The notes: generated by a model from the letters alone, not told the origin. 64,000 nucleotides of DNA from Phycicoccus endophyticus (GCF_011326735.1 NZ_JAANCN010000005.1:161405-225404), one strand, 5' to 3'; shown: positions 7,478-16,978, counted from the first letter of the stretch. Translations and numbers: made by a program.

Positions 7478-8950
7478 TCAGCCGCCGGTGGAGGACTCCG
7501 GCTGCTCGGCCCACCACGCGCGCAGCCGCTCGCGGGCTGCGTCCTTGCCGATCGGGCCCTCGTCGAGACGCACCGCGAGCAGGTGCTTGTAGGCCCGGCC
7601 GAGGACCGGCCCGGGCGCGATGCCGAGGGCCTCGGCGATCTCGTGGCCGTCGAGCTCGGGGCGTACCGCCTTCAGCTCCTCCTGCTCGGTGATCCGCGCG
7701 ATGCGCTCCTCGAGGTCGTCGTAGGCCCGCGAGAGCCGGCGGGCCTTCTTGAGGTTGCGGGTCGTGCAGTCGGCGCGGGTCAGCCGGTGCAGCCGGGGCA
7801 GCAGCTCTCCGGCGTCCGTGACGTACCGGCGCACCGCGGAGTCGGTCCAGGCGCCGTCGCCGTACCCGTGGAAGCGCAGGTGGAGCTCGACGAGCCGGGC
7901 GACCGCCTTGGTCGTGTCCTTGTCGAAGCGCAGCGCGCGCATCCGCTTGGCCGTGAGCTTGGCGCCGACCACCTCGTGGTGGTGGAAGGAGACCCCCCCG
8001 CCCTCCTCGAAGCGACGGGTGGCGGGCTTGCCGATGTCGTGCAGGAGCGCCGCGAGACGCAGGACGAGGTCGGGCCCGGGGACCGACTCCGGGGGGCCTC
8101 CCGCCGGCCCCTCGAGGTCGATCGCCTGCTCGAGGACGGTCATCGAGTGCTCGTAGACGTCCTTGTGGCGGTGGTGCTCGTCGACCTCGAGGCGCAGGGC
8201 CGGCAGCTCGGGCAGGACGACGGCCGCCAGCCCCGAGGCGACGAGCAGCTCCAGCCCCGCCCGGGGGTGCCCGGCGAGGAGGAGCTTGACGAGCTCGTCG
8301 CGCACCCGCTCGGCGGAGACGATGTCGAGCGAGGCGGCCATCTCCTGCATCGCCGCGAGCACCTCCGGCCCCGGGACGAAGCCCAGCTGCGCGACGAACC
8401 GGGCGGCGCGCATCATCCGCAGCGGGTCGTCGCCGAAGGAGACCTCCGGCGCGGTCGGCGTGCGCAGGACGCCCGCGGTGAGGTCGCCGAGGCCCCCGTG
8501 GGGGTCGACGAAGGTCAGCCCGGGCAGGCGCAGCGCCATCGCGTTGCACGCGAAGTCGCGCCGCAGGAGGTCCTCCTCGAGGGAGTCGCCGAACGCGACG
8601 ACCGGCTTGCGGGTGCGCCCGTCGTAGGCGTCGGCCCGGTAGGTCGTCACCTCGACGACGGTGCCCCCGCGGCGGGCCCCGATGGTCCCGAACGCCCGCC
8701 CCATGTCCCACGTCGTGCCGCCCCACGCGGTGAGGATGGCCTCGGTCTGTTCGGGGCGCGCCGAGGTCGTCAGGTCCAGGTCGGTCGGCGAGCGGCCGAG
8801 GAAGGCGTCGCGCACCGGGCCCCCGACGAGGGCGATCTCGTGCCCGGCGGCGGCGAAGCGCTCCCCGAGCTCGGTGAGCACGGGCAGCACCGGTGCGAGG
8901 TTGCTGACGGCCGCGCGCAGCAGCGCGGCCGGGGGCTGGCGGTCGGACAC
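7478..8950 (-). CDS. CCA tRNA nucleotidyltransferase
   Basis: About 490 residues. Adds or repairs the 3' CCA of tRNA. Nucleotidyltransferase signature near the N-terminus: LVGGPVRDAFLGRSPTDLDLTTSA (GG...R and the catalytic DxD). Then RRDFACNAMAL, the RNA-binding domain, and an HD domain (LAALLHDIGKP, with HHHEVVGA). The HD motif adds phosphohydrolase potential. This actinobacterial form normally lies beside a Nudix gene, as here (the next gene is divergent). The start is uncertain: GTG 8950 (VSDRQPPAALL) gives family length, but an upstream in-frame extension to 9016 is open and no strong ribosome site is visible. Confidence 0.92.
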   Translation of the reverse strand: MSDRQPPAALLRAAVSNLAPVLPVLTELGERFAAAGHEIALVGGPVRDAFLGRSPTDLDLTTSARPEQTEAILTAWGGTTWDMGRAFGTIGARRGGTVVEVTTYRADAYDGRTRKPVVAFGDSLEEDLLRRDFACNAMALRLPGLTFVDPHGGLGDLTAGVLRTPTAPEVSFGDDPLRMMRAARFVAQLGFVPGPEVLAAMQEMAASLDIVSAERVRDELVKLLLAGHPRAGLELLVASGLAAVVLPELPALRLEVDEHHRHKDVYEHSMTVLEQAIDLEGPAGGPPESVPGPDLVLRLAALLHDIGKPATRRFEEGGGVSFHHHEVVGAKLTAKRMRALRFDKDTTKAVARLVELHLRFHGYGDGAWTDSAVRRYVTDAGELLPRLHRLTRADCTTRNLKKARRLSRAYDDLEERIARITEQEELKAVRPELDGHEIAEALGIAPGPVLGRAYKHLLAVRLDEGPIGKDAARERLRAWWAEQPESSTGG

Positions 8951-9060
8951 GAGGCCCAAGCGTAGGGGGCGGCGGCGGGCCCGGTGAGCACGGCCGACGG
9001 GGCTCGACGGGGCCACCGCGCCCGGCCGGCGAGCCCGGAGCCCCCTGGGTCCGCAGTGGC

Positions 9061-9066
9061 TACAGT
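9061..9066 (+). promoter_or_regulatory. Candidate -10 of a leaderless promoter
   Basis: TACAGT ends 6 bases before the ATG of the Nudix gene, so transcription would begin at or next to the start codon. There is no ribosome site between. No convincing -35. Same layout as at 2010-2015 and 28838-28843. Confidence 0.35.
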
Positions 9067-9072
9067 GAACGG

Positions 9073-9564
9073 ATGAGCCACGCCGCCGCCGACCCGTCCG
9101 GGGGGCCGCCGCGGCGGCTGCCGGCGGTCGAGGAGCGCAGCGCCGGCGGGGTCGTCGTGGACGTCCACCAGGGCCGGGCCCGGATCGCCGTCATCGCCCG
9201 CCGCAACCGGGCCGGGCGCGTCGAGTGGTGCCTGCCCAAGGGGCACATCGAGGGCGAGGAGACCCTCCCGGAGACCGCCGCCCGCGAGGTCGAGGAGGAG
9301 ACCGGCATCGCCGGGCGAGTCCTCATCGAGCTCGGCACGATCGACTACTGGTTCGCGGCGGGCGACCGGCGCATCCACAAGTACGTCCACCACTACCTCC
9401 TCGAGGCCACCGGTGGCTTCCTCACCATCGAGAAGGACCCCGACCAGGAGGCCATCGACGTCGCGTGGCTCCCGCTCGAGGAGGCCCACCGCCACCTCAC
9501 CTTCCCCAACGAGCGGCGGATCGCGCGGCTGGCCTGGCAGCGGCTCGCCGGCGAGGCCGGCTGA
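9073..9564 (+). CDS. Nudix hydrolase
   Basis: 163 residues. The Nudix box is complete: G-HIEGE-E-TLPETAA-REVEEE-TG (GX5EX7REUXEEXGU). Family members hydrolyse nucleoside diphosphates linked to another moiety. At this locus the relative is the MutT4-like protein of mycobacteria (Rv3908). Substrate not predictable from the sequence. It diverges from the CCA-adding enzyme gene, the conserved arrangement. What follows is not conserved: instead of the usual large membrane-protein and murJ genes, the next start is the pseudokinase 133 bases later. Confidence 0.9.
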   Translation: MSHAAADPSGGPPRRLPAVEERSAGGVVVDVHQGRARIAVIARRNRAGRVEWCLPKGHIEGEETLPETAAREVEEETGIAGRVLIELGTIDYWFAAGDRRIHKYVHHYLLEATGGFLTIEKDPDQEAIDVAWLPLEEAHRHLTFPNERRIARLAWQRLAGEAG

Positions 9565-9630
9565 GCGCCCGCACCCGCGTCCCCACGCCGGGGCTCGCCG
9601 CGCCGGGGCCTGTGCCGCAGGTCCACCCCC

Positions 9631-9636
9631 TACGAT
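9631..9636 (+). promoter_or_regulatory. Candidate -10 upstream of pseudokinase-sigM
   Basis: TACGAT lies 62 bases before the GTG of the pseudokinase gene, in the 133-base gap after the Nudix gene. It is the best TANNNT hexamer in the gap. No clear -35 is visible. Confidence 0.3.
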
Positions 9637-9697
9637 GGACGGACCTGCCGGGCCCACCGGCGGGTTCGAGCCGTGACCGGCGACGGAAGGAGCCAGG

Positions 9698-11557
9698 GTG
9701 AGGGGTGTCGGGCCCGGAACCGTCCTCGGGGGGCGCTACACGATGCGCGAACGGCTCGCACAGGACCGGGGCACCGAGCGCTGGAGCGCGGCGGACACGA
9801 CCCTGAGCCGGGGGGTGTCGATCCTCGTCGTCCCCGCGGACGACCACCGCGCCGCCGGGCTGCTCGACGCCGCCCGCCGTGCCGGCTCGGTCGCGCACGC
9901 GGTGCTCGTGCGGGTGCTCGACGTCGGCGAGGACGACGAGGTCGCCTACGTCGTCGAGGAGGAGCTCGCCGAGGCCCGCACCCTCGCCGAGCTCGTCACC
10001 GACGGCGGCATCCCCGGCGACGAGGTGCGCCGGATCACCGGTGAGGTGGCCGCGGCCTTGGAGTCCGCCCGCCAGCGCGGCATGCACCACCTCGACCTCA
10101 CGCCCGCCGACGTCGTCCGCACCCCGGACGGCGAGGTACGCGTGCGGGGCCTGGAGATCGCCGCGGTCCGCGCGGGGATCGACGCTCTCGACCCGGACGA
10201 GGCCGCCCGCCGTGACGCGGTCGGGGTCGTCGCGCTCGCCTACGCCGGCCTCACCGGGCGCTGGCCCCTGGAGAACGCCTCCGGCGGCCTGCCGGCGGCC
10301 TCCCGCGTCCCCGGCGGGGTCGTCGCCCCGGCCGAGACCGCCGCCGGCGTACCCCGGGACCTCGACGCGCTGTGCCGGCTCACCCTCAACGGTGACGAGG
10401 GCCCGACGAGCCCGGGCGACTACGCCCGCCAGGTCGCCCCCTGGCCCTCGCGCCAGGTGCTCGGCCGACCGGCGGCCACCGCCCGTCCCGCGTCTGCGCC
10501 CGAGGGCACCGCGGAGCTGCCGCGGGCCGCGGCCGCCTCGCCGGCGGTCACCGGGACCCCGGACACCGTCGCCGAGGACACCGACCTCGAGGACACCGAT
10601 GCCGACGACGCCGAGGAGGTCGGGCAGGACGACGTGCCCGCCGCCCCGCCGCCCTGGCTGCTCGGGGAGGACCTCGAGGAGACCGAGGAGTACCGGCCGG
10701 TCGCACCGCGTGCCCGGGAGGAGGCGACCTCCGGGCCGGCCGGGGGTGCCACGGCGGCCGGTGGGGCCGCCCTCGCCGGTGCGGCAGCGCGGGTCGGGGG
10801 CCGCGCCGGGACACTGGCCCGCCGCGCGGTCGACAAGGTCACCGAGCTCTCCCCGGACACCCGGCCGGGGGACCCCGACGGCCCCGACGGCACCTCCGCG
10901 GCGGTCCCCGCCGAGCCGCTCAGCCACGACGAGTCCAAGCTGGCGCTCGGCATCGTCATCGCCTTCCTCATCGTCGCGCTCGTCATCGGCATCATCGGGG
11001 TGAGCCGGATCGGGTCGCACTCCGACCTCGGCCTCACCGACTCCACGACCTCGACCGCGACGACGACGGCGTCCTCGCCGAGCGCGTCCGAGGAGTCCTC
11101 CACCCAGGAGGGCTCCTCGGAGCCGGAGCCCCTGGCGATCCTCAAGGTCGAGCCGTACGACCCGCAGGGCGACAACGCCGAGAACTCCTCCATCGCACCG
11201 AAGACCTACGACGGCGACACCTCGACCGGCTGGTACTCCGAGAACTACCTCACCGACGAGTTCGGCGGCCTCAAGCAGGGCGTCGGGCTGATCGTCGACC
11301 TCGGGCCGAACAAGAAGCCGCAGGACGTCCGCCTGGACATCCCCAAGAACGTCGACCTCGAGGTCTACGTCGGGCCCGACGCCTCGCTCGAGGGCGCCCG
11401 GAAGATCGGGTCGAAGAAGAACGTCAAGGGCGAGCTGGACTTCCCCGTGCCGCAGAAGGTCTCGGGTCAGTACATCGTCGTCTGGTACACCGGGCTGCAC
11501 CCCGACGAGGACGGCAAGCGGCGGGCGTGGCTCAACGAGGTCGTCGTCACCGGCTGA
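9698..11557 (+). CDS. Membrane pseudokinase (MurJ-partner half, stand-alone)
   Basis: 619 residues. The N-terminal about 260 residues have a Ser/Thr-kinase fold but lack catalysis: the VAIK lysine region reads VSILVV, the HRDLKPxN loop reads HLDLTPADV, and DFG is GLE. A long acidic and Ala-rich linker follows, then one membrane segment (about 418-437, ALGIVIAFLIVALVIGIIGV) and an outer domain (about 480-619) with a discoidin-like pattern (ENSSIAPKTYDGDTSTGWYSE). In Mycobacterium these parts are fused to MurJ (Rv3910), and the pseudokinase recruits FhaA when phosphorylated by PknB. Here no MurJ precedes it. GTG start with AAGGAG 7 bases upstream. sigM follows 12 bases later. Confidence 0.88.
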   Translation: MRGVGPGTVLGGRYTMRERLAQDRGTERWSAADTTLSRGVSILVVPADDHRAAGLLDAARRAGSVAHAVLVRVLDVGEDDEVAYVVEEELAEARTLAELVTDGGIPGDEVRRITGEVAAALESARQRGMHHLDLTPADVVRTPDGEVRVRGLEIAAVRAGIDALDPDEAARRDAVGVVALAYAGLTGRWPLENASGGLPAASRVPGGVVAPAETAAGVPRDLDALCRLTLNGDEGPTSPGDYARQVAPWPSRQVLGRPAATARPASAPEGTAELPRAAAASPAVTGTPDTVAEDTDLEDTDADDAEEVGQDDVPAAPPPWLLGEDLEETEEYRPVAPRAREEATSGPAGGATAAGGAALAGAAARVGGRAGTLARRAVDKVTELSPDTRPGDPDGPDGTSAAVPAEPLSHDESKLALGIVIAFLIVALVIGIIGVSRIGSHSDLGLTDSTTSTATTTASSPSASEESSTQEGSSEPEPLAILKVEPYDPQGDNAENSSIAPKTYDGDTSTGWYSENYLTDEFGGLKQGVGLIVDLGPNKKPQDVRLDIPKNVDLEVYVGPDASLEGARKIGSKKNVKGELDFPVPQKVSGQYIVVWYTGLHPDEDGKRRAWLNEVVVTG

Positions 11558-11569
11558 GAGGGTCTGCGC

Positions 11570-12151
11570 GTGATGGCTGCTGAGCTCACCGAGCTCGACG
11601 ACGCGGTGCTGCTCGCCCGGCACGTCGACGGTGACGACGGCGCCGCCTTCGGTGAGCTCTTCCGCCGCCACCGGGACCGGATGTACGCCGTCGCGCTGCG
11701 CACCACCGGCCACCGCGAGCTGGCCGCCGACGCGCTCCAGGAGGCGTTCATCTCGGCCTTCCGGCGGGCCGAGGGCTACCGCGGCGACGCCGCCGTCACC
11801 ACGTGGCTGCACCGCATCGTCGTCAACTCCTGCCTGGACCGGCTCCGCCGGGAGAAGGTCCCGGTGCGCCGGGCCGGCGACCTCGGCGAGGTCGACCTGC
11901 CCGACCGGCACGACCACCACGGCGCGACGGAGACGGCACTCGTGGTCCGCGCGGCCCTCGAGCGGCTGCCGGAGGGCCAGCGGCTCGCGCTCGTCCTCGT
12001 CGACATGCACGGCCTCTCGGTCGCCGAGGCCGCGAGCGTGCTCGGCGTCGCCGAGGGCACCGTGAAGTCGCGGTGCTTCCGCGGTCGGGAGGCGCTGGCC
12101 GGAATGCTCCGTCCCGGCGACGGCGCCCCGGAACCCCAGGAGGCCTCGTGA
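11570..12151 (+). CDS. sigM: ECF RNA polymerase sigma factor SigM
   Basis: 193 residues. Region 2 is seen in LFRRHRDRMYAVALRTTG...ADALQEAFISAFRRAE and TTWLHRIVVNSCLDRLRR. Region 4 is the helix-turn-helix LSVAEAASVLGVAEGTVKSRCFRGR. The middle is the short ECF linker, with no region 1.1 or 3. The position (pseudokinase, sigM, membrane protein, trxB, trxA) is the conserved SigM locus of actinobacteria, where the factor responds to envelope or disulphide stress and is held by the membrane protein encoded next. GTG 11570 is used because AGAGGG lies 7 bases upstream. An ATG directly follows and would remove one residue. Confidence 0.93.
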   Translation: MMAAELTELDDAVLLARHVDGDDGAAFGELFRRHRDRMYAVALRTTGHRELAADALQEAFISAFRRAEGYRGDAAVTTWLHRIVVNSCLDRLRREKVPVRRAGDLGEVDLPDRHDHHGATETALVVRAALERLPEGQRLALVLVDMHGLSVAEAASVLGVAEGTVKSRCFRGREALAGMLRPGDGAPEPQEAS

Positions 12152-12233
12152 CGTCTTACCTGGTGGCGGACTCCTGTCCGCCGACCCCGCCCGCCCGTCG
12201 TCCTCCCCGCCATGCCACCACCCGGAGCAGCTC

Positions 12234-13052
12234 GTGACCCGCCCGCACGACGAGACCGACCCGGTCGAGCACGACCCCACGGGGATGCGTGCCCTCCTCG
12301 GGTCGCTCGGCGACCCCGGGCCGATGCCCACCGACCTCGTGACGCGGATCGAGGCCGCGCTGGCCGACGAGGCCCGACGGGCCGGCACCTGGCCGGCACC
12401 GGCGGCCCACGACGGTGCCCCGTGGCCTTCGGCCCTGCCGGCGGACCCGGACGCCGCACAGGTCCTCACCCTGCGCCGGCGCACCCGCTGGCAGGTGCTC
12501 GCCGTCGCCGCCGCCGTCGTCGGCGTGCTCGGGGTCGGGGGCGTGGTCGTCCAGGCGCTGCGTCCCGGTGGTCTCACCGCGAGCGTCGGCATGTCGGAGG
12601 ACTCGGCGGACGCCGGAGCGGCCTCCGGCCCCGAGGTCGCCGAGACGGGTGCGCGCACGCTGCTTGCCGAGGACGACGAGCTCGGCGTCGTCGTCCTGCA
12701 GAGCGGGCGGGACTACAGCACGGCCTCGCTCGCCGAGCAGGTGCGCGCGAGCCTGCCCTGGGACGGCACCGGTCGGCGCGCCTCGAGCGCCCCGACGATG
12801 CAGGCCCAGGCCGAGGGTCCCGGCAAGGCACTCGGCCCGGTGGGGACCGCCGCCGGAGCCCGCTCGTGCGCCCAGGGGCTCGGCGTCCCCGACCGGGACA
12901 CCGTCGTGGTCGACCTCGCGGTCGTCGACGGCTCCCCCGCCGCCGTCCTCGTCGCCACCGCCGAGTCCGGGCGCCGCACCGTGTGGGCGGTCGAGCGCAC
13001 CTGCTCGGTCACCCAGGCCGACGTCCTCGGCGGCCCGAGCACGATCATGTGA
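12234..13052 (+). CDS. Probable SigM anti-sigma factor, membrane protein
   Basis: 272 residues with one membrane segment at about 87-107 (VLAVAAAVVGVLGVGGVVVQAL). The cytoplasmic N-terminal 85 residues include a predicted helix MPTDLVTRIEAALADEARRA, and an outer domain of about 165 residues carries a Cys pair (RSCAQ and RTCSV). Position directly after sigM and this topology match the RsmA/Rv3912-type regulators. There is no HxxxCxxC zinc anti-sigma motif. The role as anti-sigma factor is inferred from position. GTG 12234 has GGAG 7 bases upstream. A gap of 82 bases separates it from sigM. Confidence 0.75.
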   Translation: MTRPHDETDPVEHDPTGMRALLGSLGDPGPMPTDLVTRIEAALADEARRAGTWPAPAAHDGAPWPSALPADPDAAQVLTLRRRTRWQVLAVAAAVVGVLGVGGVVVQALRPGGLTASVGMSEDSADAGAASGPEVAETGARTLLAEDDELGVVVLQSGRDYSTASLAEQVRASLPWDGTGRRASSAPTMQAQAEGPGKALGPVGTAAGARSCAQGLGVPDRDTVVVDLAVVDGSPAAVLVATAESGRRTVWAVERTCSVTQADVLGGPSTIM

Positions 13053-13078
13053 CCTCGCGCCGGCACGGCTCGGTCGAC

Positions 13079-13094
13079 ATACCCGCTGGGGTAT
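13079..13094. promoter_or_regulatory. Perfect palindrome, CsoR-like operator candidate
   Basis: ATACCC-GCTG-GGGTAT: two perfect 6-base arms around 4 bases, in the 200-base gap before trxB. The TACCC...GGGTA pattern is the one known for copper-sensing CsoR operators in actinobacteria. No csoR gene is in the window, so the binding protein is a guess. Confidence 0.5.
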
Positions 13095-13253
13095 CCTTGT
13101 CGGTCGATGCCGGGTCCGCACCCCGGTGCCCACCGCGACCTCGCCGGTCGGCGAGGCGGGGCGGCGCAGGGAACCCCGCGGCCCTAGGATCGGTTCCATC
13201 GGCGTACCGCATGTTGCGGTCGCCGCCCGCTGCCACCACAAGGGGATGTGTCC

Positions 13254-14183
13254 GTGACCTCCGACGTCCGCAACGTCATCATCATCGGCTCCGGCCCGGC
13301 CGGCTGGACCGCCGCGGTCTACGCGGCGCGCGCCAACCTCGAGCCGCTGGTCATCGAGGGGTCGGTGACCGCCGGCGGTGCCCTGATGAACACCACCGAG
13401 GTGGAGAACTTCCCGGGGTTCCGCGACGGCATCATGGGCCCGGACCTCATGGAGAACATGCGCGCCCAGGCCGAGCGCTTCGGCGCCGAGATCGTCACCG
13501 ACGACGTCGAGCACGTCGAGCTCGACGGCGAGGTCAAGCTCGTCCGCGACGGCTCCGGTACCGAGTACCGCGCCCGCGCGGTCATCCTCGCCATGGGCTC
13601 GGCCTACCGCGAGCTCGGGCTGCCGGACGAGAAGCGGCTCTCCGGGCACGGCGTCTCCTGGTGTGCCACGTGTGACGGCTTCTTCTTCCGCGACCAGGAC
13701 ATCGCGGTCGTCGGCGGCGGTGACTCCGCGATGGAGGAGGCGACCTTCCTGACCAAGTTCGCCCGGTCGGTCACGGTCGTCGTGCGCCGGGACGAGCTGC
13801 GCGCCAGCAGCATCATGGCCGAGCGGGCCACCGCCGACGAGAAGATCCACTTCGCGTGGAACAGCGCCGTCGACGCCATCCACGGCGAGGAGAAGGTCAC
13901 CGGGGTGACCCTGCGCGACACGGTGACCGGCCAGACCCGCGAGCTCGCGGTCACCGGGCTGTTCGTCGCCATCGGGCACGACCCGCGCAACGAGCTCGTC
14001 AAGGGTCAGGTCGAGCTCGACCCCGAGGGCTACGTCCTCGTCGAGGGGCGCACCCACGCCACGAGCGTGCCCGGGGTCTTCGCCTGCGGCGACCTCGTCG
14101 ACCACACCTACCGCCAGGCCATCACCGCCGCGGGGTCCGGCTGCGCGGCCGCCCTCGACGCCCAGCGCTACCTCGCCCACTGA
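13254..14183 (+). CDS. trxB: Thioredoxin-disulfide reductase
   Basis: About 309 residues. Transfers electrons from NADPH through FAD to thioredoxin. FAD-binding GxGxxG motif at the N-terminus ([17 protein letters not shown]), redox-active CATC in [16 protein letters not shown]-binding [12 protein letters not shown], and the closing FAD motif [32 protein letters not shown]. Length is normal. Two GTG codons six bases apart can start it. 13254 is preferred because AAGGGG lies 8 bases upstream; 13248 would add two residues. Followed by trxA after 68 bases. A -10-like TAGGAT lies at 13185. Confidence 0.96.
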   Translation: MTSDVRNVIIIGSGPAGWTAAVYAARANLEPLVIEGSVTAGGALMNTTEVENFPGFRDGIMGPDLMENMRAQAERFGAEIVTDDVEHVELDGEVKLVRDGSGTEYRARAVILAMGSAYRELGLPDEKRLSGHGVSWCATCDGFFFRDQDIAVVGGGDSAMEEATFLTKFARSVTVVVRRDELRASSIMAERATADEKIHFAWNSAVDAIHGEEKVTGVTLRDTVTGQTRELAVTGLFVAIGHDPRNELVKGQVELDPEGYVLVEGRTHATSVPGVFACGDLVDHTYRQAITAAGSGCAAALDAQRYLAH

Positions 14184-14251
14184 CGACCCGTTCACCGACC
14201 ACCTCGACAGACCACCACCCACCGCCCCGAGCGGGGCAGAGAGAGGCACCC

Positions 14252-14578
14252 ATGGCAGCCGTCAGCACCACCTCCGACGCGACCTTCGAGGCCGACGTCC
14301 TGCGCAGCGACAAGCCCGTCGTCGTCGACTTCTGGGCCGAGTGGTGCGGCCCGTGCCGCGCCGTGGCCCCCGTCCTGGAGGAGATCGCCCGCGACCACGG
14401 GGACAAGATCTCCGTCGTCAAGCTCAACACCGACGAGAACCCGGGCGTCACCGGCCAGCTCGGCATCACGAGCATCCCGACGATGCACGTCTACCAGGGC
14501 GGCGAGATCGTCAAGACGATCATCGGCGCCCGCCCCAAGCCGGTTCTCCTGCGGGAGCTGGAGCAGTTCATCGGCTGA
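14252..14578 (+). CDS. trxA: Thioredoxin
   Basis: 108 residues, full-length thioredoxin. Active site FWAEWCGPCRAVAP and the cis-Pro loop ITSIPTMHVY are present. It is reduced by the TrxB encoded just upstream and keeps cytoplasmic proteins reduced. Start ATG with GAGAGG upstream. A strong bidirectional terminator follows. In mycobacteria cwlM lies next; here the next gene is the convergent parB. Confidence 0.97.
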   Translation: MAAVSTTSDATFEADVLRSDKPVVVDFWAEWCGPCRAVAPVLEEIARDHGDKISVVKLNTDENPGVTGQLGITSIPTMHVYQGGEIVKTIIGARPKPVLLRELEQFIG

Positions 14579-14601
14579 CGACCTGCCGCCCTCGTGGCGG
14601 A

Positions 14602-14644
14602 CGCCGACGGCCCCGGACCCTTGGGTGGTCCGGGGCCGTCGGCG
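14602..14644. terminator. Bidirectional hairpin terminator, trxA / parB
   Basis: A perfect 18-base inverted repeat (14602-14619 and 14627-14644, GC-rich, left arm begins CGCCGACGG) with a 7-base loop, placed between convergent trxA and parB. No T-run follows, as is common in high-GC actinobacteria. Confidence 0.85.
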
Positions 14645-14702
14645 TGTCGGGGCCGGCGTCGGGTTCGGGCCGCGCCCGGAGTCCCGGCGGGCTCCCGCCT
14701 GG

Positions 14703-15785
14703 TCAGGGCCGGGCCGAGGCGGTGTCCGCGGCGGGCGACCCGTCCCGCAGCCGCATCAGCTCGAGGATCCGGTGCAGGTCCTCGACCGAGGCGAACTCGA
14801 CGGTGAGCCGCCCCTTGCGCTGCCCGAGGGCGATCCGCACGCGGGTGTCGAGCCGGTCGGAGAGGTCGGCGGCGAGGTCGTCCAGCTGGGGTCGACGGCC
14901 CCCGGGGCGGGGCTTGGCGCGGGCGGCCGGGCTCGGCTCGTCCTCGCCGAGGGCCACGAGCTCCTCGACGCTGCGGACCGACAGCCCCTCGGCGACGACC
15001 CGCTGGGCCATCCGTTCCATCGCGGCGGCGTCGGCGAGCCCGAGGAGGGCGCGGGCGTGCCCGGCGCTGAGGACGCCGGCGGCCACCCGCCGGGCGACGA
15101 GGGGTGGCAGGCGCAGCAGGCGCAGGGTGTTGGAGATCTGCGGGCGCGAGCGGCCGATCCGGCTGGAGAGCTCCTCCTGGGTGCAGCCGAAGTCGTCGAG
15201 GAGCTGTTGGTAGGCGGCCGCCTCCTCGAGCGGGTTGAGCTGGCTGCGGTGGAGGTTCTCCAGCAGCGCGTCGCGCAGCAGGCCGTCCTCGGCGGTCGAG
15301 CGGACGATGGCCGGGACGGCGTCCTTGCCGGCCTCCTTCGACGCCCGCCAGCGCCGCTCCCCCATGACGAGCTCGAAGCGCACCGGGTCCTCGGGCGCGG
15401 CATCGGGCAGCGGCCGCACGACGACCGGCTGCAGGACCCCGATCTCCCGGATCGAGTGGACCAGCTCGGCCAGCTCGTCCTCGTCGAAGACCGTCCGCGG
15501 CTGGCGCGGGTTGGGCCGGATGGCCTCCAGCGGCACCTCGGCGAACCGGGCACCGGGCACGGGGCGCAGACCGGTGCTCTCCTCGGGGGCACCCTCGTCC
15601 AAGGGCCCGTCGGCGTCCTCGGCTCGGCCGGCGGCCGGCGGGTCGCCGGGGTCCGCCGGGCCGGCAGGGCCCGGGTCACTGCCCTCCGGTGCGGGGAAGA
15701 AGACGTCGACCGGCCGGTCGGTGGCCGGCTGGCTCGGGATGAGGGCCCCCAGGCCCCGGCCGAGGGCTCGGCGCTTCTCGCTCAT
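14703..15785 (-). CDS. parB: Chromosome-partitioning protein ParB
   Basis: 360 residues. Binds parS and spreads as a CTP-dependent clamp. N-terminal [14 protein letters not shown] (ParA-interacting region), CTPase/ParB motifs [19 protein letters not shown] and the GERRWRAS arginine patch, then the helix-turn-helix region ([29 protein letters not shown]) and a C-terminal dimerisation part. Its ATG overlaps the parA stop (ATGA). Four parS sites lie within 1.3 kb upstream. Confidence 0.97.
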   Translation of the reverse strand: MSEKRRALGRGLGALIPSQPATDRPVDVFFPAPEGSDPGPAGPADPGDPPAAGRAEDADGPLDEGAPEESTGLRPVPGARFAEVPLEAIRPNPRQPRTVFDEDELAELVHSIREIGVLQPVVVRPLPDAAPEDPVRFELVMGERRWRASKEAGKDAVPAIVRSTAEDGLLRDALLENLHRSQLNPLEEAAAYQQLLDDFGCTQEELSSRIGRSRPQISNTLRLLRLPPLVARRVAAGVLSAGHARALLGLADAAAMERMAQRVVAEGLSVRSVEELVALGEDEPSPAARAKPRPGGRRPQLDDLAADLSDRLDTRVRIALGQRKGRLTVEFASVEDLHRILELMRLRDGSPAADTASARP

Positions 15786-16906
15786 GCGGACTCCTCACTC
15801 GTCGCTGGGGCGGCACCGCGCTCGGCGAGCTCGACGGCCGCCTCGAGGTAGGAGAGGGCGCCGCTGCTGTTCGGGTCGTAGGTCATCACGGTCTGACCGT
15901 GGCTCGGGGCCTCGGAGATGCGCACCGACCGCGGCACCGTCGCCCGCAGGGTCTGGTCCGGGAAGTGCTCGCGCACCTCCTCGGCGACCTGCGCCGACAG
16001 GCGGGTCCGCCCGTCGTACATCGTGAGCAGGATGGTCGAGACGTGCAGCTCCGGGTTGAGGTGGCTGCGGATCAGCTCGATGTTGTTGAGCAGCTGGCTC
16101 AGCCCCTCGAGGGCGTAGTACTCGCACTGGATGGGGATGAAGACCTCGCTCGCCGCGACGAACGCGTTGACCGTGAGCAGACCGAGGCTCGGCGGGCAGT
16201 CGACGAGGACGTAGTCCAGGCGCTGGCCGGCCGCGCGCAGCGCCGCGACGTAGGCGTCGACCGCCTTCTTCAGCCGGGTCTCGCGGGCCACGAGCGAGAC
16301 GAGCTCGATCTCGGCACCGGCCAGGTCGATCGTCGCCGGCGCACAGTGCAGCCCATCGATCGTCGGGCACGGCTGGACGACGTCCGCGAGCGGCGTGCCG
16401 TCGACGAGGACGTCGTACACGCTCGGGACCTCGGCGTGGTGAGCGATCCCGAGGGCGGTGCTCGCGTTGCCCTGGGGGTCGAGGTCGATGACGAGCACCT
16501 GTGCGCCGGCCCCCGCGAGCGCGGCGGCGACGTTGACCGCTGTCGTCGTCTTCCCCACTCCCCCCTTCTGGTTGGCCAAGGTGAGCAGCCGGGTGCGCGC
16601 CGGACGGGGCACCACACGACCGGTCAGGGTGATCCGCTTGCGCGCATCGTCGGCGACCGCCTGGGCCAGGGGCGTGTACTCGTCCGCGCCGGGCAGGGCA
16701 TCCGCGATGGCGGCCCGTTCGTCGGGGTCGTCCCCGGCCTCCCGGTCCTGCGTGCCGTCGTCGGCAGCCGCTGCCTGCGGCGCCGTGGTTTCACGTGAAA
16801 CGGCGTCCGGCCACCCGAGGTCGGTGCCCCCCCGTCCGGGCCTCGTCGGGAAGCCGAGTCCGTCGGCGACGGGTGGCGCATCCTCGGTCTCGAGCGCTGT
16901 GCTCAC
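15782..16906 (-). CDS. parA: Chromosome-partitioning ATPase ParA (Soj)
   Basis: 374 residues. Deviant Walker [13 protein letters not shown], Walker A' ([12 protein letters not shown] region) and the [13 protein letters not shown]alker B are visible. It forms ATP-bound dimers on DNA that ParB-parS complexes follow. GTG 16906 is chosen for its perfect AGGAGG site. The N-terminal about 110 residues before the Walker A are a long Ala/Asp-rich extension typical of actinobacterial ParA. A parS site lies inside this extension, encoding VSRET. A perfect DnaA box lies in the promoter region. Confidence 0.97.
   Translation of the reverse strand: MSTALETEDAPPVADGLGFPTRPGRGGTDLGWPDAVSRETTAPQAAAADDGTQDREAGDDPDERAAIADALPGADEYTPLAQAVADDARKRITLTGRVVPRPARTRLLTLANQKGGVGKTTTAVNVAAALAGAGAQVLVIDLDPQGNASTALGIAHHAEVPSVYDVLVDGTPLADVVQPCPTIDGLHCAPATIDLAGAEIELVSLVARETRLKKAVDAYVAALRAAGQRLDYVLVDCPPSLGLLTVNAFVAASEVFIPIQCEYYALEGLSQLLNNIELIRSHLNPELHVSTILLTMYDGRTRLSAQVAEEVREHFPDQTLRATVPRSVRISEAPSHGQTVMTYDPNSSGALSYLEAAVELAERGAAPATSEESA
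16788..16801. promoter_or_regulatory. parS site 1 (inside parA)
   Basis: GTTTCACGTGAAAC, a perfect match to the 14-base core of the universal parS palindrome. It lies within the 5' part of the parA coding region. Confidence 0.95.
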
Positions 16907-16978
16907 CGGTACCTCCTCGCGGTTGTGCGGGGTCCATCCAACCCCACCGGCCGCCGACACGCCAAGGCGGCCCTCGCC

